NCBI GenBank assembly: GCA_037447655.1
Contig: JBBHKE010001856.1
Location: 631,384-695,383 of the forward strand
Source of the DNA: Zygnema cylindricum
Lineage: Eukaryota; Streptophyta; Zygnematophyceae; Zygnematales; Zygnemataceae
Direction of reading: 5' to 3'
Length of the DNA: 64,000 nucleotides
In this document: one piece after another, positions 54,354 to 64,000 of the stretch
Position numbering within the stretch: the first letter of the stretch is position 1
Layout: each line of letters begins with the position of its first letter
Notes under the pieces: generated by a model
Told to the model about the DNA's origin: nothing
Databases searched by the model: none
What the model saw: only the letters and a program-made list of their open reading frames with translations
Made by a program: the position numbers and the translations under genes

Positions 54354-57300
54354 AGTTATGGGCCCACCCTCTAAGGTACCAATCTTTAATGGAACTGGCT
54401 TCATATACTGGGAAAGTATGATGATAGGAGCTCTATGCGAAAAAAGGTTTTGGGGGATAGTGAGTGGACGATTGGGGCGTCCATCAAGTCTTCGAATTCC
54501 TCCAGGGTTTAAAGGAAGCAGATTCACCAGGAAAGAGGATTCACCTTCAACGGAGGAAACAAAGGAAGGAGAGGTGGTGGACAAAGGAAAGGAGAAGGAG
54601 GCGACCACACCAATAGCAACTGGTTTAGCATTCATGTCACCTATTCCGAGGAACGAGGAGAATGATATTGAAACCCGGGACTTCAACAATATGGCGGCAA
54701 AACACTTCATCCTACGCCATCTCACTCAAAGACTTGCATGTCCTCATTTGCAGGTAGAGAGGGCATCCGATCTTTGGATGGCTCTCATAGAGATGTACCG
54801 AAGTGGTACGATTCAGCAACAACAGTTGGCTGATCAGAAAGTTAAGGAGTATGTATACAAAGGGTGGAAGATTTTGGATTTTTGCAATGAGCTTGCTACA
54901 CTCTTCATGGAGCTAGAGAGTGCGCGAAAAGTCTTTAGTGAAAAAGAAAAGGTTAACTGTTTACTAATGAAGTTACTTGATGAGTTCGAGAACATAGTCA
55001 ACCGTGTGCAGGACTTGCCGGACTCAAGGTGGATATGGAACTTAGTGGTAGGGATGATTCTCGTTCGAGAGAATACGATTGAGATCCGAAGGGGAGGAAA
55101 GAGTGGCCAAGCCTTGGCAACAGTGACCGATTGGAGGAACAAGGATTCCCGGAAACTAGTCGGAAACTATGGGGGTAGGGAGCAGAAAAAACAGGTTGAC
55201 GAGTTCGAACCAAGGGCTCCCAAAGGTTTATGTCATTTTTGTAAGAAATCGGGGCACTATATGGCAGAGTGCACTAAGCTAACCGAGCTTCGGTTAAAGG
55301 AGGGGCAGACCGGTGGTACCCCGAGAAGAAAGAAAAAGGCCCTTGTCACACAGGTACTTGAGGTGGAATCCGAGGACGAGGACGATGAGCTCCTTTTGGA
55401 TGAGGAGTTGGAGGCGAAAACTAAGGTTGAAATTCCACGAAGGCAGAAATGTGCTTACGGTTGATTGAAAGGTGAAGCTGGTTGGATTATAGATTCAGGT
55501 GCCTCAATGCACATGTGTAAGGATAGGCACTTGTTCACTAAGATAAGAAAGATTCCCACCATAGAGATAGAGTACGGGGATGGGAGGATAGTCACCACTA
55601 CTCTTGTAGGATCAGTAGATCTGAAAGTGTTAGTAGAAGGAAAGACATCCATATTAACATTCTCCGATGTATTGTTTATCCCGGAGCTGAACAAAAACCT
55701 TATCTCTACATCTGTATTAGATGATAAGGTTTTTTTTACTAGCACTAGGGAAGGAGTCTTTACTGCTAGTTTTGAGGAGGATGTCTATTTTATTGTTGAC
55801 AAAGGTAGCCATGGGATGTTTAGGCTGATCTTAAGTAATGAAACGAAGAAACTTTATTATGCTGGTGTTCATGATATTATGATGTGGCATAAGAGGCTTG
55901 GGCATGTGAATCTAGATAAGTTAAGAGAGATGAAAAAGATGGGAGTGGTGGAAGGGATTCAGTTCAGTGAGAGTGATGATATAAGTGATTGTAGTGGGTG
56001 TGCTCAAGGTAAAGCACACAGATTACCCTTTCCAAAAACAGCCACCTACAAGGGAGAAAAACTTCTAGATCTAATACACACAGATATTTGGGGACCGGCT
56101 AGAGTGCCCTCACCGGGGGGGAAGAGATTTATGATGACTATAACTAATGATTGGTCTCGGTATTCCCGGGTGTATTTTTTGAAAAACAAGTCAGAAGCTG
56201 AGGACTATTTTAGACAATATAAAGCATGGAGCGAAAAACTCCATGAAACTCCAATCAAGAGAGTAAGGAGTGACAATGGTGGAGAGTATACTTCTAACCG
56301 GTTTGAGGATTTTTTGAGGGAAGATGGGGTTCAACACCAAAAGACAGTTCCAGAAAATCCGGAACAGAATGGGGTAGCTGAAAGGTTAAATAGAACACTA
56401 AGTGATAGTGCTAGAAGTATGTTATCGGATAAGAAGATAGGAAAAAGGTTTTGGGCAGAAGCAATGAACTGTGCTAATTACCTCAAAAATAGAGTTCTTA
56501 CTTCAGCTATAAAAGATCAAACACCTTATGAGAGATGGAGAGGCTGGAAACCAGACTTATCTCATTTAAAGGTTTTCGGCAGTCAAGTGTTCAGTCTAGA
56601 TACTGATCGGTCCAATTGGAAGCTAGATCCTAAAGGAAAACCGGGATACTTATTAGGATATCATGAAGATGTTAAAGGATATAGAGTTTATGATCTAAAA
56701 AGGGAAGATATAATCTTAGTAAAGCATCTAGTAGTTATGGATGAAGGAAAGTCTATGGATCCCTTCAAATATACGAAGTCAGTAAAAATCAGATTTGAGT
56801 CAAAAAATTCCGATGACTTTGAGCTTCCTAACTATCCAGGTTTTAGAGAAGATGACACTCTTGCAAGAACAAATCAAACCGAAAAGGACTTGGCTTTGGA
56901 AACTCTAGTGACAACTCTACTCGAAGGGAAAGACGTGGTGGAAATTGATTCGGAATCAAGGGATAGGGGAGAAGCCGAGTTTGTTCCAAAGAATCCACGA
57001 AAACCATATATTCTAGCCTCAGATTTTGAGGGGGGGAGGAGAAGTAGCAAAAGACTGCAAGAAAAACAGGTTAATAACAAGGTAACTAACTTATCTCATC
57101 AAGATGAACCTCAAACTTATGGAGAGGCAATGACTTGTCCAGAAAAAAACCGGTGGAAGACAGCCATCAATGAGGAGATGGCTTCAATCATGGCAGCCGA
57201 TGCTTGGGAGCTGGTGGACTGTCCACCTAACCGAAAACCAATCGGTTGTAAGTGGGTTTTTAAATTAAAACTGAACCTTGATAACACAATCTAGCGCTAC

Positions 57301-58692
57301 AAGGCCAGATTAGTGGCAAAGGGATTTACACAAAAGGAAGGAATTGACTACGAGGAAACCTTTGCCCCGGTGGTCAAATTTCCCTTTGTCCGCATACTTC
57401 TCAATCTGGCAGCAGCGGAAGACATAGAAGTGCACCAGATGGACATCAAAACAACCTTTTTGCATGGAGAATTAGAAGAGGAGATCTTCATGCGATAACC
57501 CGAAGGGTTTGTGGAAGAAGGAGAGGAGAGTAAGGTATGCCGGCTGATTAAATCTCTTTATGGTTTGAAACAGGCGCCTGGACAGTGGAATAAGAAGCTT
57601 GATGAGTTTCTTACCGGTCTAGGATATATTCGGATCAGCTCAGATCACTCAATCTATGTTTTCGAAGATGAGGAAGGTTTTATATTTATTGCAATTTATG
57701 TTGATGATTTGCTTGTTTTAAGTAAATCAATGGAAAAAATTAATAAACTGAAAACCGATCTTAAGGGGAGATTTGAAATGAAGGATATGGGGGAAGCAAA
57801 ATATATTTTGGGAATTCAAGTAGAGAGAGACCGAAAAAGAAAAATTATAAGATTGACTCAAAAGGAAGCAATAGGGAACATGCTTGAAAATTTTCAAATG
57901 GATAAAGCTAATAGTTGTACAACTCCAATGGAGTTGAAGAAGGGAAGTGAGGGGAGTGAGGAAGGAGGAGTCATAGTCTTAGACGAGGAATTATCTCCTG
58001 AAGAACAGAAGTTCATAAAGACTATTCCTTACAGGCAAGTAGTGGGAAGTCTAATCTATTTTATAAATTGTACCCGGCCGGATCTAGCTGCAGCTGTAGG
58101 AGTGCTGAGTAGAAGTCTAAATGCTCCCACTAAGAAGGATTGGGAGGCAGCTAAGAGTGTCCTTAGATATTTGGTAGGAACTAGGGATCTATGGTTGCAT
58201 TTGGGTGGGGAGAATACTGACATCACTACTTGGTGTGATGCCAGTTATGGTGATGCTCCGATGAGGAGATGCACTTCTGGATATGTATTATATGTGGGTG
58301 ATGGGGCTTGCTGTTGGAGTAGCAAACAGCAAAAGGTTATTGCTCAGTCCACCATGGAGGCTGAGTATATAGCCTCTTGCTCTGCTGTAAAAGAATTGAT
58401 GTCGGTCAAGTCTTTGCTTGGTGAGCTTGGTCACCTTAAGAGTGGTGTGCACAAAATATTTTGTGATAATCAGGCAGCAATCGCTATTTCTGCCAATCCT
58501 AAACATCATTTTAAAGCCAAACACATGGACATCAGACTCAACTTTGTTAGAGAAAAAGTAGAAAACAAAATAATCAGTTTAGAGTACCGACCAGATAGTG
58601 AGATGGTAGCAGATATGATGACCAAACCTGTGCCTTCCCCTAAGTTAAGTTTTTGCAAGGAGAAGTGTGGTCTAAAATTAAAGATTGACTAG
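54334..58692 (+). pseudogene. gag-pol: Element M gag-pol polyprotein, one frame with three stops
   Basis: A single frame of about 1450 codons starts at the LTR ATG and ends at TAG 58690-58692. The only interruptions are TGA 55462-55464 (Gly codon in relatives), TAG 57292-57294 (Glu) and TAA 57496-57498 (Gln). Domains: gag core to about 55140; zinc knuckle Cys 55231, Cys 55240, His 55255, Cys 55270; acidic linker 55366-55420; protease Asp-Ser-Gly at 55492; integrase HHCC at about 55885-56010, with catalytic Asp 56083-56085, Asp 56272-56274 and Glu 56380-56382; RT motif YVDD at 57697-57708; RNase H with Asp in TWCDASYG, Glu in STMEAEYIAS and Asp in CDNQAAI. All catalytic residues are in place, so it was active recently, but as sequenced it would stop after gag. 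Confidence 0.93.
54354..54368 (+). other. Primer-binding site of element M
   Basis: AGTTATGGGCCCACC directly after LTR terminus TTTCA. Fourteen of 15 bases pair with the initiator tRNA-Met anticodon arm. It encodes Val-Met-Gly-Pro-Pro of gag in frame. Confidence 0.82.
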
Positions 58693-58705
58693 AAAATAAG
58701 AGGAG
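58693..58705 (+). other. Polypurine tract of element M
   Basis: AAAATAAGAGGAG fills the space between the pol stop codon and the 3' LTR. Confidence 0.85.
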
Positions 58706-59755
58706 TGTAGAAACTAATGGTTTTTAAGTATTTTCTAGGTCTGAAAAGAAATATAAAAGCCGAGGCAGTCTATCTCTAACTTCTCTCTCCAACTCTCAAA
58801 CTTGTCGCAGTCACTGAGAAATTGGAGAGGAAGCTAGAGCCATGGCTACCTAGGCTATCCTGAGGTTTATGGGAAATTTCTATTAGTTCGGGTTTATTTA
58901 TTTAAAAGGTATGTGCCGGCGGCAGGAATTGATCCTTGTACCTACCGGCCGGCTGACAGGAAATAGCCGGTAGCCTTAGCCGTTAAGTCTAGGAGTCATG
59001 ATACGTAGTATATAGTTTGATAGTTATTTAAATATGTATACGTATGATTATTCATTTAACTATAATAGATTACAGGATACATAGATCCAGTAATGTATAA
59101 AGTACGGATTACGGTACGGACTATAAATCAATACCGCGCATTTGTTTCGTAAATGAAATAAATACCGCACATGTATTTATTACGGCTACGATTAAATTAG
59201 ATTCTAATCGGACGGCCGCAATTAGCGTCGAGATCGCGGAGGAAGTTTTCGGCGGTTTGTGGCCATCGCCACATCGGATGACGCGTGGCGAAATGTCGTT
59301 GGATCGTGGAATCCCCGGAGATTATAGCATCGAATCTGGATATGACATGTGTCGACATTTAGGCCTTGTCGTACAATTTCCGTACCTAAAGTACACCGAC
59401 AGCTGTACTTTTGCGTACGGAACTCAATTCTGATTGGTTCCGTACATCAATAGATAGAGTCTGTGAGAGAGATAGGACTTAGAAAAATTAGGAGATAGGA
59501 CCCTCTCTCCCAGAGAGCTTCTGTACAAAAGGTCAACTTTGACCCTCCATAACTTACTGCTCAGGAGAGCAAATTCAGAGATTCTTTTTGCTATCGACTC
59601 AGGAGAGTCTTGTCTTCACAGGAGTGAAGTTGGTCAGAGTTTTTGTCTTCCAGGGTGGCAGTTATTTTTGCTTAAACACAAAGGGGTCAGGATTATCCTA
59701 GAGGCTTCTTCAAAGCAGTCCACTCTGAGGACTTATGGAGGTCTCAGAGTTTACA
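58706..59755 (+). repeat. Element M 3' LTR
   Basis: TGTAGAAACTAATGG to CTCAGAGTTTACA, about 1050 bp, closely matching 53306-54353 with scattered substitutions and a few one-base indels. The last bases (TTTACA against TTTCA) blur the exact end. Confidence 0.93.
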
Positions 59756-60277
59756 ATTCCGGCCGTCCGATTAAAGTTATATTTAATCGTAGCCGTAATA
59801 AATACATGTGCGATATTGTTTTCTTTAAAGAAACAAATGCGCGGTATTGGTTTCTTATCCTTACCGCAATCCGTACTTTTACAATTATGGAAATATTTCT
59901 CCCGTAAACAGTTGTATTTTAATGAATTTTCCTACTTGATAATATTTAATTTAATATCAAACCTTTATTACGTAACACTCGATAAAGACTTAACGGCTAA
60001 GGCTACCGGCTACCGGCTGTCTGCCGGCCGGTAGGTACCTGGATCAAATCCAGTAGCCGACACTTTCCTTTTAGTAAATAAACCCCTGACTAATATATAA
60101 TCCCCGTAAACTTTTAGATAGCCTAGGTAGCCATGGCTCTAGCTCCCTCTCCAATTTCTCAGTGACTGCGACAAGTTTGAGAGTTGGAGAGAGAATTTAG
60201 AGGTGGACTGCCTCTGCTTCTTTCTATATTTCTATTTAGACCTAGAAAATACTTAAAATGGACCATTAATTTCTACA
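59756..60277 (-). repeat. Element N 3' LTR, right piece
   Basis: ATTCCGGCCGTCCGATTAAA continues the LTR interrupted at 53305 and ends TTAATTTCTACA before the polypurine complement CTCCCTTTATTTT (60278-60290). Confidence 0.92.
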
Positions 60278-60290
60278 CTCCCTTTATTTT

Positions 60291-62037
60291 CTAGTCAATC
60301 TTTAATTTCAGACCATACTTCTCCTTGAAGAAAATTAACTTATGGGAAGGCACAGGTATGGTCATCATATCTGCTACCATCTCACTATCTTGTCGTTACT
60401 CTAAATTGATTATTTTGTTTTCTACTTTCTCTCTAACAAAGCTAAGTCTGATGTCCATGTGTTTGACTTTAAAATGATGTTTAGGATGGAAGAAATAGCG
60501 ATTGTCGCCTGATTATCACAAAAAAATTCTACACACCACTCTTAAGGTGACCAAGCTCACCCAAAAAAAGACTTGACCCACATCAATTCTTTTACAGCAG
60601 AGCAAGAGGCCATATACTCAGCCTCCATGGTGGACAGAGCAATAACTTTTTGCTGTTTGCAACTCCAACAGCAAGCCCTATCACCCACGTATAATACATA
60701 TCCAGAAGTGCATCTCCTTATCGGAGCATCACCATAACTAAAATCACTCCTAGTAGTGATGTCAGTATTCTCCCCACCCAAATGCAACCATAGATCCCTT
60801 GTTCCTATCAAATATATAAGGACTCTCTTAGCTGCCTCCCAATCCCTCTTAGTGGGAGCATTTAGACTTCTACTCAGCACTCCTACTGCTGCAGCTAAAT
60901 CCAGCCCGGTACAATTCATAAAATAGATTAGACTTCCCACTACTTGTCAGTAACGAATAGTCTGCATGAACTTCTATTCTTCAGGATATAATTTCGCGTC
61001 TAAGACTATGACTCCTTCTTCCTCACTCCCCTCACTTCCCTTCTTCAACTCCATTAGAGTTGTACAACTATTAGCTTTATCCATTTGAAAATTTTCAAGC
61101 ATGTTCCCTATTGCTTCTTTTTGAGTCAATCTTATAATTTTTCTTTTTTTTGGTCTCCCTCTACTTGAATTCCCAAAATATATTTTGCTCCCCCCATATC
61201 CTTCATTTCAAATCTCCCTTTAAAATCGGTTTTCAGTTAATTAAATTTTTCCATTGATTTACTTAAAACAAACAAATCATCAACATAAATTGCAATAAAT
61301 ATAAACCTTCCTCATCTTCGAAAAACATAGATTGAGTGATCTGAGCTGATCCGGATATATCCCAGACCGGTAAGAAACTCATCAAGCTTCTTATTCCACT
61401 GTCGAGTCGCCTGTTTCAAACCATAAAGAGATTTGATCAGCCGACATACCTTACTCTCCTCTCCTTCCTCCACAAACCCTTCGGGTTGTCGCATGAAGAT
61501 CTCCTCTTCCAATTCTCTATGCAAAAAGGCTGTCTTGATGTCCATTTGGTGCACTTCCATGTCTTTCGCTGCTGTTAGGCTGAGAAGTATGCGGACGGAG
61601 GGAAATTTGACCACCGGGCCAAAGGTTTCCTCGTAGTCAATTCCCTCCTTTTGTGTAAATCCCTTTGCCACTAATCTGGCCTTGTAGCGCTCGATTGTGT
61701 TATCTGGGTTCAATTTTAATTTGAAAACCCACTTACACCCAATTCGCTTTCGGTAAGGTGGACAATCCACCAGCTCCCAAGTATCGGCTGCTATAATTGA
61801 GGCCATCTCCTCATTGATGGCTGTCTTCCACCGATTTCTTTCTGGACAATTCATCGCCTCTCCATAAGTTTCAAGTTCATCTTGATGAGATAGTTTAGTT
61901 ACCTTGTTATTAACCTGTTTTTCTTCCAATGTTTTGCTACTTCTCCTTCCCCCTTCAAAATCTGAGGCCGGAATTGATGGTTCTTGTGAATTCTTTCGAA
62001 AACTCGGCTTCTCCCCTATCCATTGATTCCAAATCAA
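60291..62037 (-). pseudogene. pol: Element N reverse transcriptase and RNase H
   Basis: The stop is at 60293-60291. RNase H reads SDFSYGDAPIRRCTSGYVLY (first Asp kept) and STMEAEYMASCSAVKEL within a 127-residue frame (60940-60557), then a stop for Arg or Gln near 60945. RT: a 241-residue frame (62037-61312) runs from EPSIPASDFEGGRRSSKTLE through CKWVFKLKLNPDNTIERYKA, VHQMDIKTAFLHRELEEEIF and LYGLKQATRQWNKKLDEFL to YIRISSDHSIYVF, then a one-base shift. IAIYVDDLFVLSKS (YVDD kept) is read near 61295-61255 in another frame. It opens out of frame from integrase, exactly as in element H. Confidence 0.88.
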
Positions 62038-63475
62038 TTTCCACCACGTCTTCCGCTTCGCCTTGAGTTGTCACAGGAGTTTCCACAACCGAGTCCTTTT
62101 CGGTGTGATTTGTACCTGCAAGAATGTCATCTTCTCTAAAAGCTGGATAGTTAGGAAGCTCAAAGTCTTCGGAATTTTGTGACTCAAATCTGATTTTTAC
62201 TGACTTTGTATATTTGAAGGGATCCACGGTCTTTCCTTCATCCATTACTACTAGATGATTTACTAAGATTATATCTTCCCTTTTTAGATCGTAAACTCTA
62301 TATCCTTTAACATCCTCATCATATCCTAATAAGTATCCCAGTTTTTCTTTAGGATCTAGCTTCCAATTAGACCGATCTATATCTAGACTGAATACTTGAC
62401 TGTCAAAAACCTTTAAGTGAGATATGTTTGGTTTCCAGCCTTTCCATCTCTCATAAGGTGTTTGATCTTTTATAGTTGAAGTAAGAACTCTATTTTTGAG
62501 GTAATTAGCTTAGTTTATTGTTTCTGCCCAAAACCTTTTTCCTATCTTTTTATCTTACAACATACTTCTAGCACTATCACTTAGTGTTCTATTTAACCTT
62601 TCAGCTACCCCATTCTGTTCACGGTTTTTTGGAATTGTCTTTTGGTGTTGAACCCCATCTTCCCTCAGAAAATCCTCAAACTGGTTAGAAGTATACTCTC
62701 CACCATTGTCACTCCTTATTATCTTGATTGGAGTTTCATGGAGTTTTTTGCTCTATGCTAGATATTGTCTAAAACAATCTTGAACTTCGGACTTGTTTTT
62801 CAAAAAATACACTCGAGAATACTAAGACCAATCATCAGTGATAGTCTTCATAAATCTCTTCCCCCACGGTGAGGGCACTTTAGCCCGTCCCCAAATATCT
62901 CTGTGTACTAGATCTAGAATTTTTTCTCCCTTATAGGTGGCTGTTTTACGAAAGGGTAATCTGTGTGTTTTACCTTAAGCACATCCACTACAATCACTTA
63001 TATTATCATTCTCACTGAACTTAATCCCTTCCACCACTCCCATCTTTTTCATCTCTCTTAACTTGTCTAGATTCACATGCCCAAGCCTCTTATGCCACAT
63101 CATAATATCATGAACACCAGCATAATAAAGTTTCTTCGTTTCATTACTTAAAATCAGCCTAAACATCCCATGGCTACCTTTCTCAGCAATGAAATAGACA
63201 TCCTCCTCAAAACTAGCAGTAAAGACTCCTTCCCTAGTGCTAGTGAAAAAACCCTTATCATCTAATACAGATGTAGAGATAAGGTTTTTGTTCAGCTCCG
63301 GATTAAACGATACATCGGAGAATGTTACTATCGATGTCTTTCCTTCTACTAACACTTTCAGATCTACCGATCCTACAAGAGTAGTGGTGACTATCTTCCC
63401 ATCCCTGTACTTTATCTCTACGGTGGGAATCTTTCTTTTCTTAGTGAACGGGTGCCTATACTTACACATGTGCAT
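62038..63475 (-). pseudogene. pol: Element N protease and integrase
   Basis: From 63475 leftward: MHMCKYRHPFTKKRKIP, VEGKTSIVTFSDV and MMWHKRLGHVNLDKLREMKK with CSGCA, in one 166-residue frame ending at 62975 (stop for Gln). Integrase core follows with HRDIWGR (first Asp kept), SDNGGEYTSN (second Asp, about 62715) and ENREQNGVAERLNRT (Glu). Stops at about 62515, 62558, 62758 and 62820 break it. The VKIRFESQNSEDFELPNYPA frame at 62245-61955 ends out of frame at FTRTINSGLRF. Confidence 0.87.
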
Positions 63476-64000
63476 GGAGGCACCTGAATCTATAATCTAG
63501 CCTGCTTCCATTTCAATCCACCGAAAGCACATTTTTGCCTATGTGGAATTTCGACCTCGTTTTTCGCCTCCAACTCCTCAACCAAAAGGAGCTCATCGTC
63601 CTCGTCCTCGGATTCCGCCTCAAGTACCTGTGTGACAAGGGTCTTTTTTTTTCCTCTCGTGGTACCACCGGTCTGCCCCTCCTTTATTCGAAGCTCGGTT
63701 AGCTTAGTGCACTCTGCTATATAGTGCCCTGGCTTCTTACAAAAATGACATAAACCTTTGGGAGCCCTTGGTTCGAGTTCGTCGGTTTGATTTTTTTTGC
63801 TCCCTCCTCCCATAGTTTCCGACCGGTTTCTAGGATTCCTTGTTCCTCTAATCGGTCGAAGTTGCCAAGGCTTGGCCATTCTTTCCTCCCCTTCGGATCT
63901 CAATTGTATTCTTCCGAACGAGAATCATCCCTACCACTGAGTTCCATATCCACCTTGAGTCCGGCAAGGCCAGCACACGGTTGTTTATGTTCTCGATCTC
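63476..64000 (-). pseudogene. gag: Element N gag C-terminal part
   Basis: The zinc knuckle reads CHFCKKPGHYIAEC (about 63752-63711), followed by LTELRIKEGQTGG, an acidic stretch (63620-63580) and EVEIPHRQKCAFGGLK near 63545-63515. A short deletion and a stop (63498) precede protease. Toward 64000 the sequence covers the end of the gag core (DSRWIWNSVVGMILVRKNTI). The remainder lies outside the window. Confidence 0.85.

Larger units (their letters stand above)
53306..59755 (+). mobile_element. Element M: full-length family 1 copia element with near-intact gag-pol
   Basis: The structure is complete: 5' LTR 53306-54353, primer site, one gag-pol frame 54334-58692, polypurine tract, 3' LTR 58706-59755. 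It is inserted in the LTR of N; flanks AATTC and (A)ATTC indicate the target copy, with one base of ambiguity at the right end. It is 6450 bp and the best preserved family 1 copy here. Confidence 0.94.
52770..64000 (-). mobile_element. Element N: family 1 copia element, 3' LTR split by element M, running off the window
   Basis: The 3' LTR is 52770-53305 plus 59756-60277; the halves align end to end with element H's LTR across the junction. Internal sequence follows: polypurine tract, RNase H, RT, integrase, protease and gag to the window end. The left 5-bp flank is GTTTG; the right end is outside. It is very close to element H and shares its pol frameshift. Confidence 0.9.

Noticed and set aside
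1-64000. A host gene or gene cluster hidden between the repeats
   Set aside because: Every long or motif-bearing frame on both strands traces to copia gag or pol; the unassigned stretches (7285-8030, 9134-10139) have no usable frame.

Overview
This window looks like repeat-rich nuclear DNA of a land plant, with no convincing host gene. About nine tenths of it can be assigned to Ty1/copia-type LTR retrotransposons and their fragments, most broken by stops, frameshifts or later insertions. The plant assignment rests on the copia lineage (gag with one CCHC knuckle, then protease, integrase, RT and RNase H in copia order). It also rests on primer-binding sites complementary to the anticodon arm of what I recall as the plant initiator tRNA-Met. 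The species cannot be named. I found no tRNA, rRNA or CRISPR array.

Three LTR families recur. Family 1 (elements A, C, E, G, H, I, M, N) has LTRs of about 1.05 kb, TGTAGAAA... or TGTTGAAA... to ...CA. Family 2 (element F, a solo LTR at 2942-3871, an old LTR ending at 8445) reads TGTTGT...GGACAACA. Family 3 (J, K) reads TGTTGT...GAACAACA and is about 1.0 kb. In every element where the region survives well enough to read, gag starts inside the LTR and runs straight through the primer-binding site.

Layout. 1-6569: 3' part of element A (+), holding two solo LTRs (2942-3871, TSD TGGAG; 4317-5364, TSD TAAGC). 6570-8445: old family 2 LTR carrying a TIR-bounded insertion. 8446-9060: 49-bp minisatellite ending just before a TATA box. 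9060-10140: unassigned AT-rich DNA. 10140-11445: minus-strand copia fragment D of another lineage. 11449-14084: deleted minus-strand element C. 14085-36820: gag-only element F (-), whose left LTR is split by a composite with three LTRs (14627-33024, TSD TAGTA). The composite consists of units E and G, and G is split by full-length element H (25007-31467, -, TSD AATGA). 36821-39214: truncated element I (+). 39215-50857: element J (-), split by the young full-length element K (42108-48258, +, TSD GACGC/GACAC). 50858-52769: element L (long LTR plus gag). 52770-64000: element N (-), whose left LTR is split by element M (53306-59755, +).

The nesting gives relative ages: C > F > E/G > H; J > K; L > N > M. 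K and M look youngest. M keeps its whole gag-pol in one frame with three stops, and K's LTRs differ at only about a dozen sites. The most notable signals are: primer-binding sites matching the initiator tRNA anticodon arm with the gag ATG inside; the three-LTR composite with one outer target duplication; a TATA plus TAGGACTTAG promoter module shared by families 2 and 3; and a gag-only element encoding an unfamiliar internally repeated protein.
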